A stretch of DNA of 64,000 nucleotides. Origin: Paracoccaceae bacterium (lineage in GTDB: Bacteria; Pseudomonadota; Alphaproteobacteria; Rhodobacterales; Rhodobacteraceae). The stretch lies in assembly GCA_026706985.1 (NCBI GenBank), contig JAPOXR010000021.1, forward strand, positions 1 through 64,000, given 5' to 3'. Every line of letters starts with the position of its first letter. Position 1 is the first letter of the stretch. Of the stretch, positions 8,836 through 16,113 are shown piece after piece. The notes beneath the pieces were generated by a model, which worked only from the letters and a program-made list of their open reading frames with translations, did not search any database and was not told the DNA's origin. The position numbers were made by a program, and so were the translations under genes.

Positions 8836-10294
8836 GGGGATCCTCCTCGATCGGCCAGATTTTCCGGCTCAGGTTGCGGTAGCCGTTCGTTGCCGGGTTG
8901 CTCGGATACGGCCCGTCCACCGTGACATACAGGATCTCCGAAGCGATCGCGGAAAACGCGTCGTGAAAGTGGTTGGTGGACTTCACCACGAGTACGGCCC
9001 TTTCCCCGGGATCTATGCCGAAATTCGAAAACACGTCGGGATGAAAGACTTGGCTGCGCACCGTGTTCAGGATGACGTCGATGCCGGCGACGTCGATCCG
9101 GACGCTGTCTCCGAGCGGCACGACACTCTCGCCAAAGCTTTGAACCGCTTCACGCAGAATGCGGCGCACCTTGACCTTGGCGTCAAGCGGTTCGCCACCT
9201 GCACGTGACATCTTGCCCCCGAAGCGAAGCTGCAATTCGGCGCCTTCGCCCGCTGACATGCACGTGCGAACCGCTATGGGGTCCCAAATTGTTGCCAAAG
9301 CAGCATTGTTTGCCTTTCGCCGGATCATCTCACGCAGGATGATGGTGGAGTCGCCAGGCACGCCACCTCCAGGATTGTCCCATACGTCCGCAATCACTAC
9401 CGGGCCGTCAGTCACCGCCTGAGCCTCGTCCAATGCCTCGCTTGGCGAAAGAAAGTCCGGCCGTGTCCTGCCCCTCATCGCGAACAGCTCCAACCCGAGC
9501 TTTCTGGCAAGCGCATCGCCCTCGCCTTTCGCATCATCCGTAATCACGATGATCTTTGCCCCGAGGTCGGGCACGTCACCGGCCATGAAGCCGTGAATGA
9601 CCGATACAGAGAGGATCCTGCCGTTTCCCTCGAGATCCTTCAGCGCGTCGACGAAACCGCGCATCGGTTCCTGGCTCGTGGGGAAGACGTCGATCATCCT
9701 GCAATCGAAGGTCGAGATCACTGGCATGATGCTTCCTGCGGCAGCGCAGTCCACCAGGCTGATCAGGTGTTCGGCCGTCTCCACGAAGTCGGTATGGGGA
9801 AACTCCTTGAAGACCGTGATCAGATCGGCATTCGCCACCCGCCTGTCAGACAGATGGCTGTGCGGGTCGAGCGTTACCCCGACGATCGCGTCGGGCCCGG
9901 CGATCGCGCGAACCGCCTCGATCAGCTCGCCTTCGCAGTCGAGGCATCCCTGGGACACCATGGCGCCGTGCAGTCCGAGCAGCACTATGTCCACCGGCAG
10001 CGCGTCGCGGAGTTCACCAAGAAGCTGATCACGAAGATTCTCCCAAGTGCGCTGGTTGACAATGCCGCCCGGCTCCGCCCAGGTCGCTGTGCCCTCGATC
10101 AACGTCCACCCGATCTCAACGGCCTTCGCACGCGCGACCGGGTAGATCGCGCTGCACAGCGTGGGCGTCGAGGGGTGCAGTCCAGGAGGCGCAAAGAAGC
10201 TGTCCTTGAAGTCGCGCAAGTCGGTCCGCAACGGCGAGAACGTGTTGGTTTCCGTTGCGATCGAACCTAGGAAGACACGTTTCCGGCTCATCAT
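8810..10294 (-). CDS. MlrC / M81 family metallopeptidase-like protein
   Basis: A 494-residue protein of the M81 family, named after microcystinase C, which hydrolyses the linearised peptide in microcystin breakdown; most bacterial members have unknown substrates. Family marks: GSIATETNTFSP at the N-terminus, LLGLHGAMVSQG..DCEGELI (about 105-125), DPHSHLS (about 142-148), and DVWDNPGGGVPGDST (about 305-320), carrying the usual Asp/His metal-site residues. The start is ATG 10294 or the next codon (10291), with AGAGG upstream; ATGATGA overlaps the stop of the degraded ABC ATPase. Its 3' end overlaps the D-threonine-aldolase-like gene. Beside oligopeptide-transporter relics, it probably once processed an imported peptide-like compound. 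Confidence 0.9.
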   Translation of the reverse strand: MMSRKRVFLGSIATETNTFSPLRTDLRDFKDSFFAPPGLHPSTPTLCSAIYPVARAKAVEIGWTLIEGTATWAEPGGIVNQRTWENLRDQLLGELRDALPVDIVLLGLHGAMVSQGCLDCEGELIEAVRAIAGPDAIVGVTLDPHSHLSDRRVANADLITVFKEFPHTDFVETAEHLISLVDCAAAGSIMPVISTFDCRMIDVFPTSQEPMRGFVDALKDLEGNGRILSVSVIHGFMAGDVPDLGAKIIVITDDAKGEGDALARKLGLELFAMRGRTRPDFLSPSEALDEAQAVTDGPVVIADVWDNPGGGVPGDSTIILREMIRRKANNAALATIWDPIAVRTCMSAGEGAELQLRFGGKMSRAGGEPLDAKVKVRRILREAVQSFGESVVPLGDSVRIDVAGIDVILNTVRSQVFHPDVFSNFGIDPGERAVLVVKSTNHFHDAFSAIASEILYVTVDGPYPSNPATNGYRNLSRKIWPIEEDPHDSQAYRD

Positions 10295-10659
10295 CCGATC
10301 CTCTTGCCGAGGCGCGGAATCGAGGCCAGAAGCCTCTGCGTATATGCGCGCCGCAGTGTCTCGAAAATCTGACGCTTCATTCCGGCCTCCACAAGTCTTC
10401 CCCCGTACATGACCGCGACACGGCCGCTCATGTGGCGGACTGCACCAAGATCGTGGCTGACGAACCACATTGATGTGCCGCTGTCGCGCTGAAGCCTCCT
10501 TGTGCGGTCAAGGACCTGGACCTGGATGGAGACGTCAAGCGCCGACACCGGCTCGTCCGCAATGACAAGACGCGGCGCGAGAATCAAGACCCTTGCGATG
10601 CCGATGCGCTTTCGACATTTGCGAGCGGCAGCGGGCGCCGCGACCCGAATCCTGGTCAT
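10291..10659 (-). pseudogene. Truncated dipeptide ABC ATPase (DppF/OppF type), C-terminal relic
   Basis: Only the last third of a dipeptide-transporter ATPase survives. It begins in a degraded signature region (CRKRIGIARVL, where an intact protein has an SGGQ-type motif), then shows Walker B IADEP, SALDVSIQ, the H-loop FVSHDLGAVRHM, and the C-terminus AYTQRLLASIPRLGKRIG. Walker A and the Q-loop are missing, so it cannot work. Its first codons may belong to the binding-protein relic, with the join near 10,610. The stop overlaps the start of the MlrC gene, the remains of an operon with translational coupling. Confidence 0.85.
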
Positions 10660-10994
10660 CGGGCCAGCGACACGACGAAGCTCGCTGTTGCCATGTCCTG
10701 ACCTTGGTGGAACTTGACAACTTCCCGGAACGTGATGGTCTTCCTGTCATCCGGGACCGCCTTGCCAATGGCGAGCAGACCGACCGGAGAATTCGAGGGA
10801 CTGAATGTGCAGCGCCGTTCGAACATGTGATGGGCAAACGTGGTCGACGGACCGGAAGTGACAACGTGCCTGTTTGGGCCTGGCGGCTCTCCAACAGTCG
10901 CATGACGCAATGACCCGGCTGCAAAGGCGGTCCCGGCAAGAATGGTGCATGCACTCAAGGCAAGCGCCGGACGCAACCAGACTGTGAAGTTCAT
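10656..10994 (-). pseudogene. Truncated peptide-binding protein (DppA/SBP family 5), N-terminal relic
   Basis: Start ATG 10994 follows GGAG and leads into a good signal peptide (MNFTVWLRPALALSACT, ending AFAAG). The mature part holds family-5 peptide-binding-protein motifs: SLRHATVGEPPG, AHHMFE, and ITFREVVKFHQGQDM, which in intact proteins reads as LR.GVKFH.G. After about 112 residues the frame stops and DNA from the DppF end follows. Full-length proteins have about 500 residues. The four genes expected between (rest of dppA, dppBCD and most of dppF) are gone, so an internal deletion of several kb is inferred. It lies just downstream of the IS insertion. Confidence 0.85.
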
Positions 10995-11034
10995 GGTCTG
11001 CTCCGGTTTCAATGATGCACGTGTGAACATTGTA

Positions 11035-11043
11035 GTGGAAGTT
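11035..11043. repeat. Target-site duplication, left copy (GTGGAAGTT)
   Basis: The nine bases GTGGAAGTT occur here and again at 12312-12320, directly outside the two ends of the IS element. A 9-bp direct repeat fits insertion by an IS4-superfamily element and fixes the element limits at 11044 and 12311. It lies about 41 bp upstream of the peptide-binding-protein start. Confidence 0.85.
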
Positions 11044-12311
11044 CAGTAGTGTCCCATTAATAGTCGAATAGATTCAACTGCTTACCAGAGCCGTCCGACT
11101 GGCTGTGACGCACCGTATTGTCAAGCAGTTGATTCAATGGGGTTTTCTCGAAAATCGTGAGGCTCAGAATCTGCAGGATTGAGTGAAGGCTCTCCTCGAT
11201 TCTCAGGCACTTCCGTATGATCGCAACGATCACGTAGACCGACACGGCGATCCAGATCTGGCTCTTCACGGCGTTCTCCGAGGTGCCGAAGAACGACTTT
11301 ATCCGAAGGTGCTGCTTGATCCCCTTAAAAAAGAGTTCCACCTGCCACCTGGAACGGTAGATGTCTGCGACCGTCATGGCCGGCAGGGCGAAGTTGTTGG
11401 TCAGGAAGACCAGGGTCTTGTCGCGGTCCGGGTCGCGGTATTTGACCCGCCGCATCTTGTCCGGGAAATCGGTCGCGCTGTTGACGCCGTCCGGCCGCAC
11501 GACCTGATCGCAAACGAGGCCGGTGCTGCGGTCCACGGGCCGGGAGGAGAGGCGGCGAAGCTTGGTGTTCGACTTCGCTCTCAGGACAAAGAAGCCGCCT
11601 CAGAGATGGAGGCGATGAAGACGTGCGAAGTCGAGATAGGCACGGTCCATCACGTAGAACGAGTTGGCTTCCGGAACCAGCATGTCCAGGACGTTGACGT
11701 CATGCAGCTTTCCGTCGGACAAGTGGATGAAGGCGGGAATGTTCCCGTGCAGGTCGAGGAGCGTGTGCAGCTTGACGGTGCCCTTCGCCTTGCGGAACCG
11801 CGCCCACGGGAACAGCGACAGGCAGAGATCGATCGTCGAGGAGTCGAGCGCGTATACGGTATCCTTGAAGTCAAGGCCGGGAAGCGCTTCGTCGGCGTGG
11901 ATCTTCCAGTCACGGGCCTAGTTGGCGTTGGCGAGGGTGTTGCGGGAAACCCCGCCGCGGATGCCCATGTGATACAGTTTTCCGGACTGGGCGCGCAGGC
12001 TGCTCCTGTAGGTAAGCTGGGCAAAGGCCATGCACCGGTACTGATCCGCGCAGCTGAACGCCTTTACGTACAGGTCACCGCCGTATCGGGAGACGCACCG
12101 GTTGAACACGTGCCACGGGAGGTGTCCCATGATCTGGGCGAAGACCAGGCTGCCGGAATACATCACGCTTTCCTCCTTGACGTTGCGGTTCGGGGAGGAA
12201 GTGTGAAGGCAGGAGACGCAGGTTCAAGTCGGCAACACCGAAAGAGCCCGATTAATGTATTTGCATCAGAAAGTTATGGAATGTTAATCTGATTTTCTCG
12301 GGACAGCAGTG
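11044..12311 (-). mobile_element. IS4-family insertion sequence, 1,268 bp, transposase inactivated
   Basis: The ends are defined by the flanking GTGGAAGTT repeat and imperfect terminal inverted repeats: CAGTAGTGTCCC at the left end and CACTGCTGTCCC read inwards from the right (9 of 12 match). Inside is one transposase reading frame on the minus strand covering almost the whole element. The intact repeats indicate a simple, fairly recent insertion. It lies between the RidA/RpiR genes and the relic peptide transporter, most likely in the promoter region of the minus-strand cluster. Confidence 0.88.
11057..12166 (-). pseudogene. IS4-family transposase (DUF4372 N-terminus) with two nonsense codons
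   Basis: One continuous frame of 370 codons broken by TAG at codon 83 (11918-11920) and TGA at codon 189 (11600-11602); there is no frameshift. The N-terminus MMYSGSLVFAQIMGHLPWH is the DUF4372-type head of this transposase group. The DDE residues remain: first Asp in ALDSSTIDLC, second in VMDRAYLDF, Glu in RWQVELFFKGIKQHLRIK. The C-terminus, GKQLNLFDY, is intact. Two point mutations therefore appear to have silenced an otherwise complete gene. Readthrough is possible in principle but unsupported. Confidence 0.88.
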
Positions 12312-12320
12312 GTGGAAGTT
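12312..12320. repeat. Target-site duplication, right copy (GTGGAAGTT)
   Basis: This matches the copy at 11035-11043 base for base and directly follows the right inverted repeat of the IS element. Confidence 0.85.
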
Positions 12321-12941
12321 TGTTACTTTTGGTGTCAACCGGTCAAGCGATTCGCGTCTCCGAAGCTGGCATGAAATGTACAACACGCTGACGAAAATGA
12401 CGTGTCTGACATTTTCTGTTCAGTCGGGCAAGGCCCAAAACGTGATCTTCATTTCTTTTGATCGTCCAGCTCGAATCCCCGTTCGTCGATGGCGTGCCCC
12501 GGATTGATCGCGTGAGCGGAATCGCGGGAACTGGAGATGCGTGTCAGGCGGCATGATGGTTGGGTTCCCTTGACGCAGACAAGGCGACGGCTCCGGACAG
12601 CGCCGAATGGGGGCCGCGCAAAGGGCGTTCGGTTCAATTTCCGCACGAAGTGACGGAAGCCCAAAGGATTCGCTGATCGTTCATCGGCACCAGGATCCTG
12701 GGCGCATCGACAATGACGTTGCAACGCTCGCATGGAGGCAGGGCACCGTCCTTCCTGAATTCATTTTGCCGCATCAAGGCTGTCCCTGTGGCGCAGCTTC
12801 GCCCTGCATCGCGGCGCGGATGGCATCGGACCGCCTGAATCGCACACCTGTTGCAAGCTGGTCGCTGGTCCTAGGGTGTTGACGATCTGGGCAGATTCGG
12901 CCAATGCACGTAAGTCACTTGCTACATCGTGAGAGCACAGA
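12321..12941. other. Gene-poor stretch between the IS element and the RidA gene
   Basis: About 620 bp without a recognisable gene. Short open frames exist on both strands (for example minus 12733-12449), but their composition is Arg/Ser/Pro-rich with no domain, as expected of chance frames in GC-rich DNA. The right end contains GAGAG just before the RidA start and must hold its promoter. Before the IS insertion it would also have held the promoter of the minus-strand cluster. Confidence 0.6.
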
Positions 12942-13331
12942 ATGGTAACCGGAATTACACGTTTCGACATGGCCGACGACGCGGCCGGCGGCACCCGGCG
13001 CCCGTTTGCCAAGGCGGTGCGTGCGGGCGATTTCGTCTTTGTTTCCGGCCAGGTCCCCGCCGTCGATGGCGAGATTGTCGTCGGCGGCATCGCGGAGCAG
13101 GCCGAACGAGTCATCGCAAACGTCATCGCCGCTCTCGACGTTGCGGATTGCGGGCTGGAGCATGTGGTAAAGGTCAATGTCTGGCTGGACGATCCTCGAG
13201 ATTTCACGAGCTTCAACGCCGTGTTCGAACGCCACTTCCGCGATCACCCGCCTGCTCGCTCCACGGTCCAGTCCGCGCTCATGGTCGACGCGAAGGTCGA
13301 AATGGACGTGATCGCGTACAAGCCCGAATAG
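12942..13331 (+). CDS. RidA family protein (YjgF/YER057c/UK114)
   Basis: A 129-residue protein, normal length for the family. RidA hydrolyses reactive enamine/imine intermediates released by PLP enzymes such as threonine or serine dehydratases. Visible family features are FVFVSGQVPAVDG (about 31-43), VVKVNVWLDD (75-84), FNAVFERHF, and PARSTVQS with the substrate-binding Arg at position 106. ATG 12942 follows GAGAG. It is encoded next to the RpiR regulator and divergent from the cluster holding a PLP D-threonine-aldolase-like enzyme, so handling imines from D-amino acid breakdown is a reasonable inference. Confidence 0.92.
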   Translation: MVTGITRFDMADDAAGGTRRPFAKAVRAGDFVFVSGQVPAVDGEIVVGGIAEQAERVIANVIAALDVADCGLEHVVKVNVWLDDPRDFTSFNAVFERHFRDHPPARSTVQSALMVDAKVEMDVIAYKPE

Positions 13332-13356
13332 CCGGCAAGTGGCGGGCGACGAGACC

Positions 13357-14235
13357 ATGACCAAGATCATCGACGTCATATCGCAGATGCGGAAACTGGA
13401 CGGCAGGTTTCCGCAGCGTGAACAGCAGGTGGCGGACTTCGTGCTTTCCAACCTGGAACGTGCACCCCGTCTCACGCAAAACGACATCGCGGAGGCGGCC
13501 GACGTCTCGGTCGCGACGGTGAACCGGTTCTGCCAGACCATCGGCTGCGAGGGCTTCCGCGACTTCAACATCAGGCTCGCTCAAAGCGTGGCCGTAAGCC
13601 TGCAGTATCTTGGCGGGCCGAGCCGCACGGATTCCGAATCCGAGCAGCTCGTCACGCAAGTCTTTGGCGCGCTTGTCGACACCCTCAACCTGGCGCGCTT
13701 CCAGCTTGACAGCGACGCCGTGCAGCAGGCTGTCTCGGTGCTCGCATATGCACGGCGGATCTCGTTCATCGGCGTCGGCGGCGGCTCGGCCAACGTGGCT
13801 CGCGAAGGCGCCAACAGGTTCTTTCGTCTCGGGATTCCCAGCGAGGCGCATGCAGACGGCTATTTCCAGCGCATGCTTGCCTCGACCCTGTCGGACGGTG
13901 ACGTCATCTTTGCCATATCCGCGAGCGGCCAGCCGGCGGAGCTTCTGGACAGCGTCGCGATCGCCCGGCAGTACGGCGCCAAGTCAATCGGCCTGACCAA
14001 GGTCGGCACTCCTCTCGCCAAGTCTGCCGACATCTCCATCGAGATCGACATTCCCGAAGATCAGGACATCTACAAGCCTTCGGCCTCACGGCTCGTCTTC
14101 ATTGCCATAATCGATGTGCTCGCGGCGGGCACGGCCCGCAAGCGGCCGGAGTCGGTGAAGGAATACATGCGCCGCATCCGCACCTCGATGGTCTCGATCT
14201 CCGAGGACACGGGCCCGAAGCCGATTGGCGACTGA
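13357..14235 (+). CDS. MurR/RpiR family transcriptional regulator
   Basis: About 292 residues from ATG 13357; a GTG at 13339 would add six. The N-terminal HTH_6 domain is clear (REQQVADFVLSNLER, then LTQNDIAEAADVSVATVNRFCQTIGCEGF with the second helix-turn-helix). A SIS sugar-isomerase domain follows from about residue 120 (RISFIGVGGGSANVA, FAISASGQPAELLDS, AKSIGLTKVGTPLAK), which in this family binds phosphosugars or other small ligands. It starts 25 bp after RidA on the same strand, so the two form an operon. Its likely targets are itself and the divergent transport/catabolic genes, although the IS element now separates them. Confidence 0.93.
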   Translation: MTKIIDVISQMRKLDGRFPQREQQVADFVLSNLERAPRLTQNDIAEAADVSVATVNRFCQTIGCEGFRDFNIRLAQSVAVSLQYLGGPSRTDSESEQLVTQVFGALVDTLNLARFQLDSDAVQQAVSVLAYARRISFIGVGGGSANVAREGANRFFRLGIPSEAHADGYFQRMLASTLSDGDVIFAISASGQPAELLDSVAIARQYGAKSIGLTKVGTPLAKSADISIEIDIPEDQDIYKPSASRLVFIAIIDVLAAGTARKRPESVKEYMRRIRTSMVSISEDTGPKPIGD

Positions 14236-14879
14236 CTTCGAGCCAGGTCGGATGGCAACTCACCTCGTATGCCAGCACGGAAAGCGCGCTCATTCCAATC
14301 GAGGAACGTCAGTCAAGGCGAGCTGACGACGATTTCCGCCCCATCGATCCCCATATGCAGAAGTGCTGCTGGCACCGGCGGCAATTCTCCGTCGCAGGAA
14401 GGTCGCCGCCTGAAGCGCGGCTGAGCGATTCGAGCGGCTTCCAACACTTGCGCGCACGCCAGACTTGCGCGACAGTTCGTTTCCAGCCAGCGCCGCCGAA
14501 TGCGGGATGCCAGCCCGATGATCGAACCTTCCGAAGTGACGAGAGAGACTCCGGACAAGTGCGCCCGTTCCGTCTTGGCTCCACACATGAGCCCAGCTGG
14601 CCGGGAAACGGCCCGTCATGTCGCGTTTCCCGTTGACGGCACTGCGCCGCGATTGATGGCGGCCCAAGGTCTTCGCAATGCCATTACTGGGCAGGATCCT
14701 TGTAGAGCGACCGGCCAAGAGCGTCCGGTCACTCCGTCAAGGAACGCGAAGTTCCTGCGCGAGGGAACGGGATCCACTTGCCCGGCACGTGGGAACCGGC
14801 GGTTTCCGCAAAGGCGTTTCGTGACCGGATTTCCGCGGGGATTTCCACGACCCCCCTTGACCGCCTTCGCGGCCGCCTG
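14236..14879. other. Gene-poor stretch between the regulator and the relaxase fragment
   Basis: Roughly 640 bp with no gene I can support; open frames on both strands carry no recognisable domain. Close to the right end is an imperfect inverted repeat GGAACCG..CGGTTTCC (about 14792-14807). The relaxase fragment starts at 14880, so the right part is probably old plasmid or integrative-element backbone. An oriT would be possible here, but nothing proves one. Confidence 0.5.
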
Positions 14880-15037
14880 ATGCTTGCCGGCCCGCGCCAG
14901 CTCGCGAGCGCCGCGCAGACCTTCGGCTACTTCCTGCACGAGTACCTCGCGCGGAACGACGGCTCCCACCGCTCCGCCAACCGCTGGCACGGCGAGGGCG
15001 CGGAGACCCTCGGGCTTAGCCAGCGCGTGGGCAAGCG
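14880..15037 (+). pseudogene. MobF (TrwC/TraA-type) relaxase, N-terminal fragment
   Basis: From ATG 14880 about 52 residues read like the start of a TrwC-type relaxase: QLASAAQTFGYFLHEYLAR, then RWHGEGAETLGLSQRVGK. The SAAQ, RWHGEGAE and LGL signatures belong to the first part of the relaxase domain, which nicks plasmid oriT during conjugation. The similarity stops at about 15037, exactly where the ISAs1-type sequence begins on the other strand, so the gene was cut by or joined to that element. The His-triad metal site and any helicase domain are missing. The call rests on a short but characteristic stretch. Confidence 0.65.
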
Positions 15038-15579
15038 GATGATCTCCTCCGCCGTCGGACGCAGCGTGTGCATGGCACCGGCGGTCACAGTGCCGCCCCT
15101 GATATCCGGAAGCGCCGGCATCGCCGTGATCTCATTGGACTTACCCTCAACCCTCACCTGTCCGGGTGTCAGACGGGCACCGGCGGCGAAGGCGCTGACC
15201 ACGTGCAGCGGCACACGCTCCGATGCGTCCTCAAAGGACCGCCTCAGCGTCTTGCCGTCGATGGCGATCACGTCCGGACCGAGCCGCCGGGACCAGTCCT
15301 CCGCCAGACGGGTGAGCACCCCTCCCAGGCTGTCAGGATCGATAATCCTGAACAGCGCGGAGAAGGCGTCATGGCCCGGGATACCGTGCTCAGGCCTCAT
15401 GAAACGGCGGAGAAACTCCTCCTTTGAACGCCCGGAAAGAGCCATGTCGGTGCATGTCCGGCCCCGCGGATCACGCATAAAAGCGCAATCATGAGCATTT
15501 CATGGAGATCATGACGGACCGCGTTGCCGGCACGGGGGTCTTCAATCCCCGCGGATATCCATGCCGGATCCTGCATCAC
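15038..15579 (-). pseudogene. ISAs1-family transposase, frameshifted and truncated
   Basis: Two minus-strand frames together give the N-terminal two thirds. The first (from about 15579) has IEDPRAGNAVRHDLHEMLM and IALLCVIRGA; after a frameshift near 15,470 the second continues with DMALSGRSKEEFLRRFM, HGIPGHDAFSALFRI, VIAIDGKTLRRSFEDAS (DDE_Tnp_ISAS1 signature with the first catalytic Asp), GKSNEITAMPALPDI and GTVTAGAMHTLRPTAEEII. The rest, including the final catalytic residue, is lost at the join with the relaxase fragment. Clearly non-functional. Confidence 0.85.
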
Positions 15580-15675
15580 ACTGCCTCAGCCTGTTGTTTT
15601 TCAACAGGAAATCATGCAGCCGTACAAAAGCCAGGAAGAAAGCCAAGAAGAATATTTTCAAACGCGATTGCCCTG
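15038..15675 (-). mobile_element. ISAs1-family insertion sequence remnant
   Basis: On the minus strand the right border begins CAGGGCAATCGCG (15675 backwards), which resembles ISAs1-family terminal repeats. Transposase sequence follows and ends abruptly around 15038 next to the relaxase fragment, so the other end is missing. The remnant is about 640 bp where full elements are about 1.2-1.4 kb. No target duplication can be seen. The right border is less certain than the transposase homology. Confidence 0.65.
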
Positions 15676-16113
15676 ATCTCTGACTGATCGAGAGGTGAAA
15701 GGGGCTCTGGGCAACGGTGCCGCTGCGCGGTGCTCAGTTCGTTCTGAGGGCACACCAAGGATTCCAGACTCCTCCTGACATTTCCTTTCGCGCTGCGTGC
15801 CGCCGCCGGGGCGCTTGCTGCCACGACTGCCCTCAGCGCGTGCATCATCTGACCGCGGGCACGGCTGCCTTCGAACCGCGTGCAAGCCGTTTTCATGTGG
15901 GCAGCAAGGCTTGGATGGAGGCGCGCGGACAGCTGCGGGCCGAAGCCATGCAATATGCCGGCATGCTGCGCGTTGTGCATGACCGCGTGACCAGCTGGCC
16001 GGCGTCACAGACGGACATCACAGCCAGGAATGACATGGCCAAAGTCCCACCGGAAACAATAAAACGAATGGTGGAGACGCTGTGCCATGCCGCATAAATG
16101 AACAAAGTCGAGC
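15676..16113. other. Gene-poor stretch at the right edge of the accessory region
   Basis: No gene can be supported in these 438 bp. A plus-strand frame (15717-16097, ending MAKVPPETIKRMVETLCHAA) and a minus-strand frame (15980-15612) are open, but neither has a known domain or a ribosome site. It could hold the worn end of an integrated element, since everything to the right is compact and collinear. Confidence 0.5.

Noticed and set aside
12221..12240. Sequence resembling a tRNA T-arm (GGTTCAAGTC)
   Set aside because: The flanking bases do not pair as a T-stem and no acceptor, D or anticodon arms are present; it lies inside the IS element.
11183..12292. Long open plus-strand frame across the IS transposase
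   Set aside because: The minus strand reads a DDE transposase with DUF4372 head; the plus frame has no domain.
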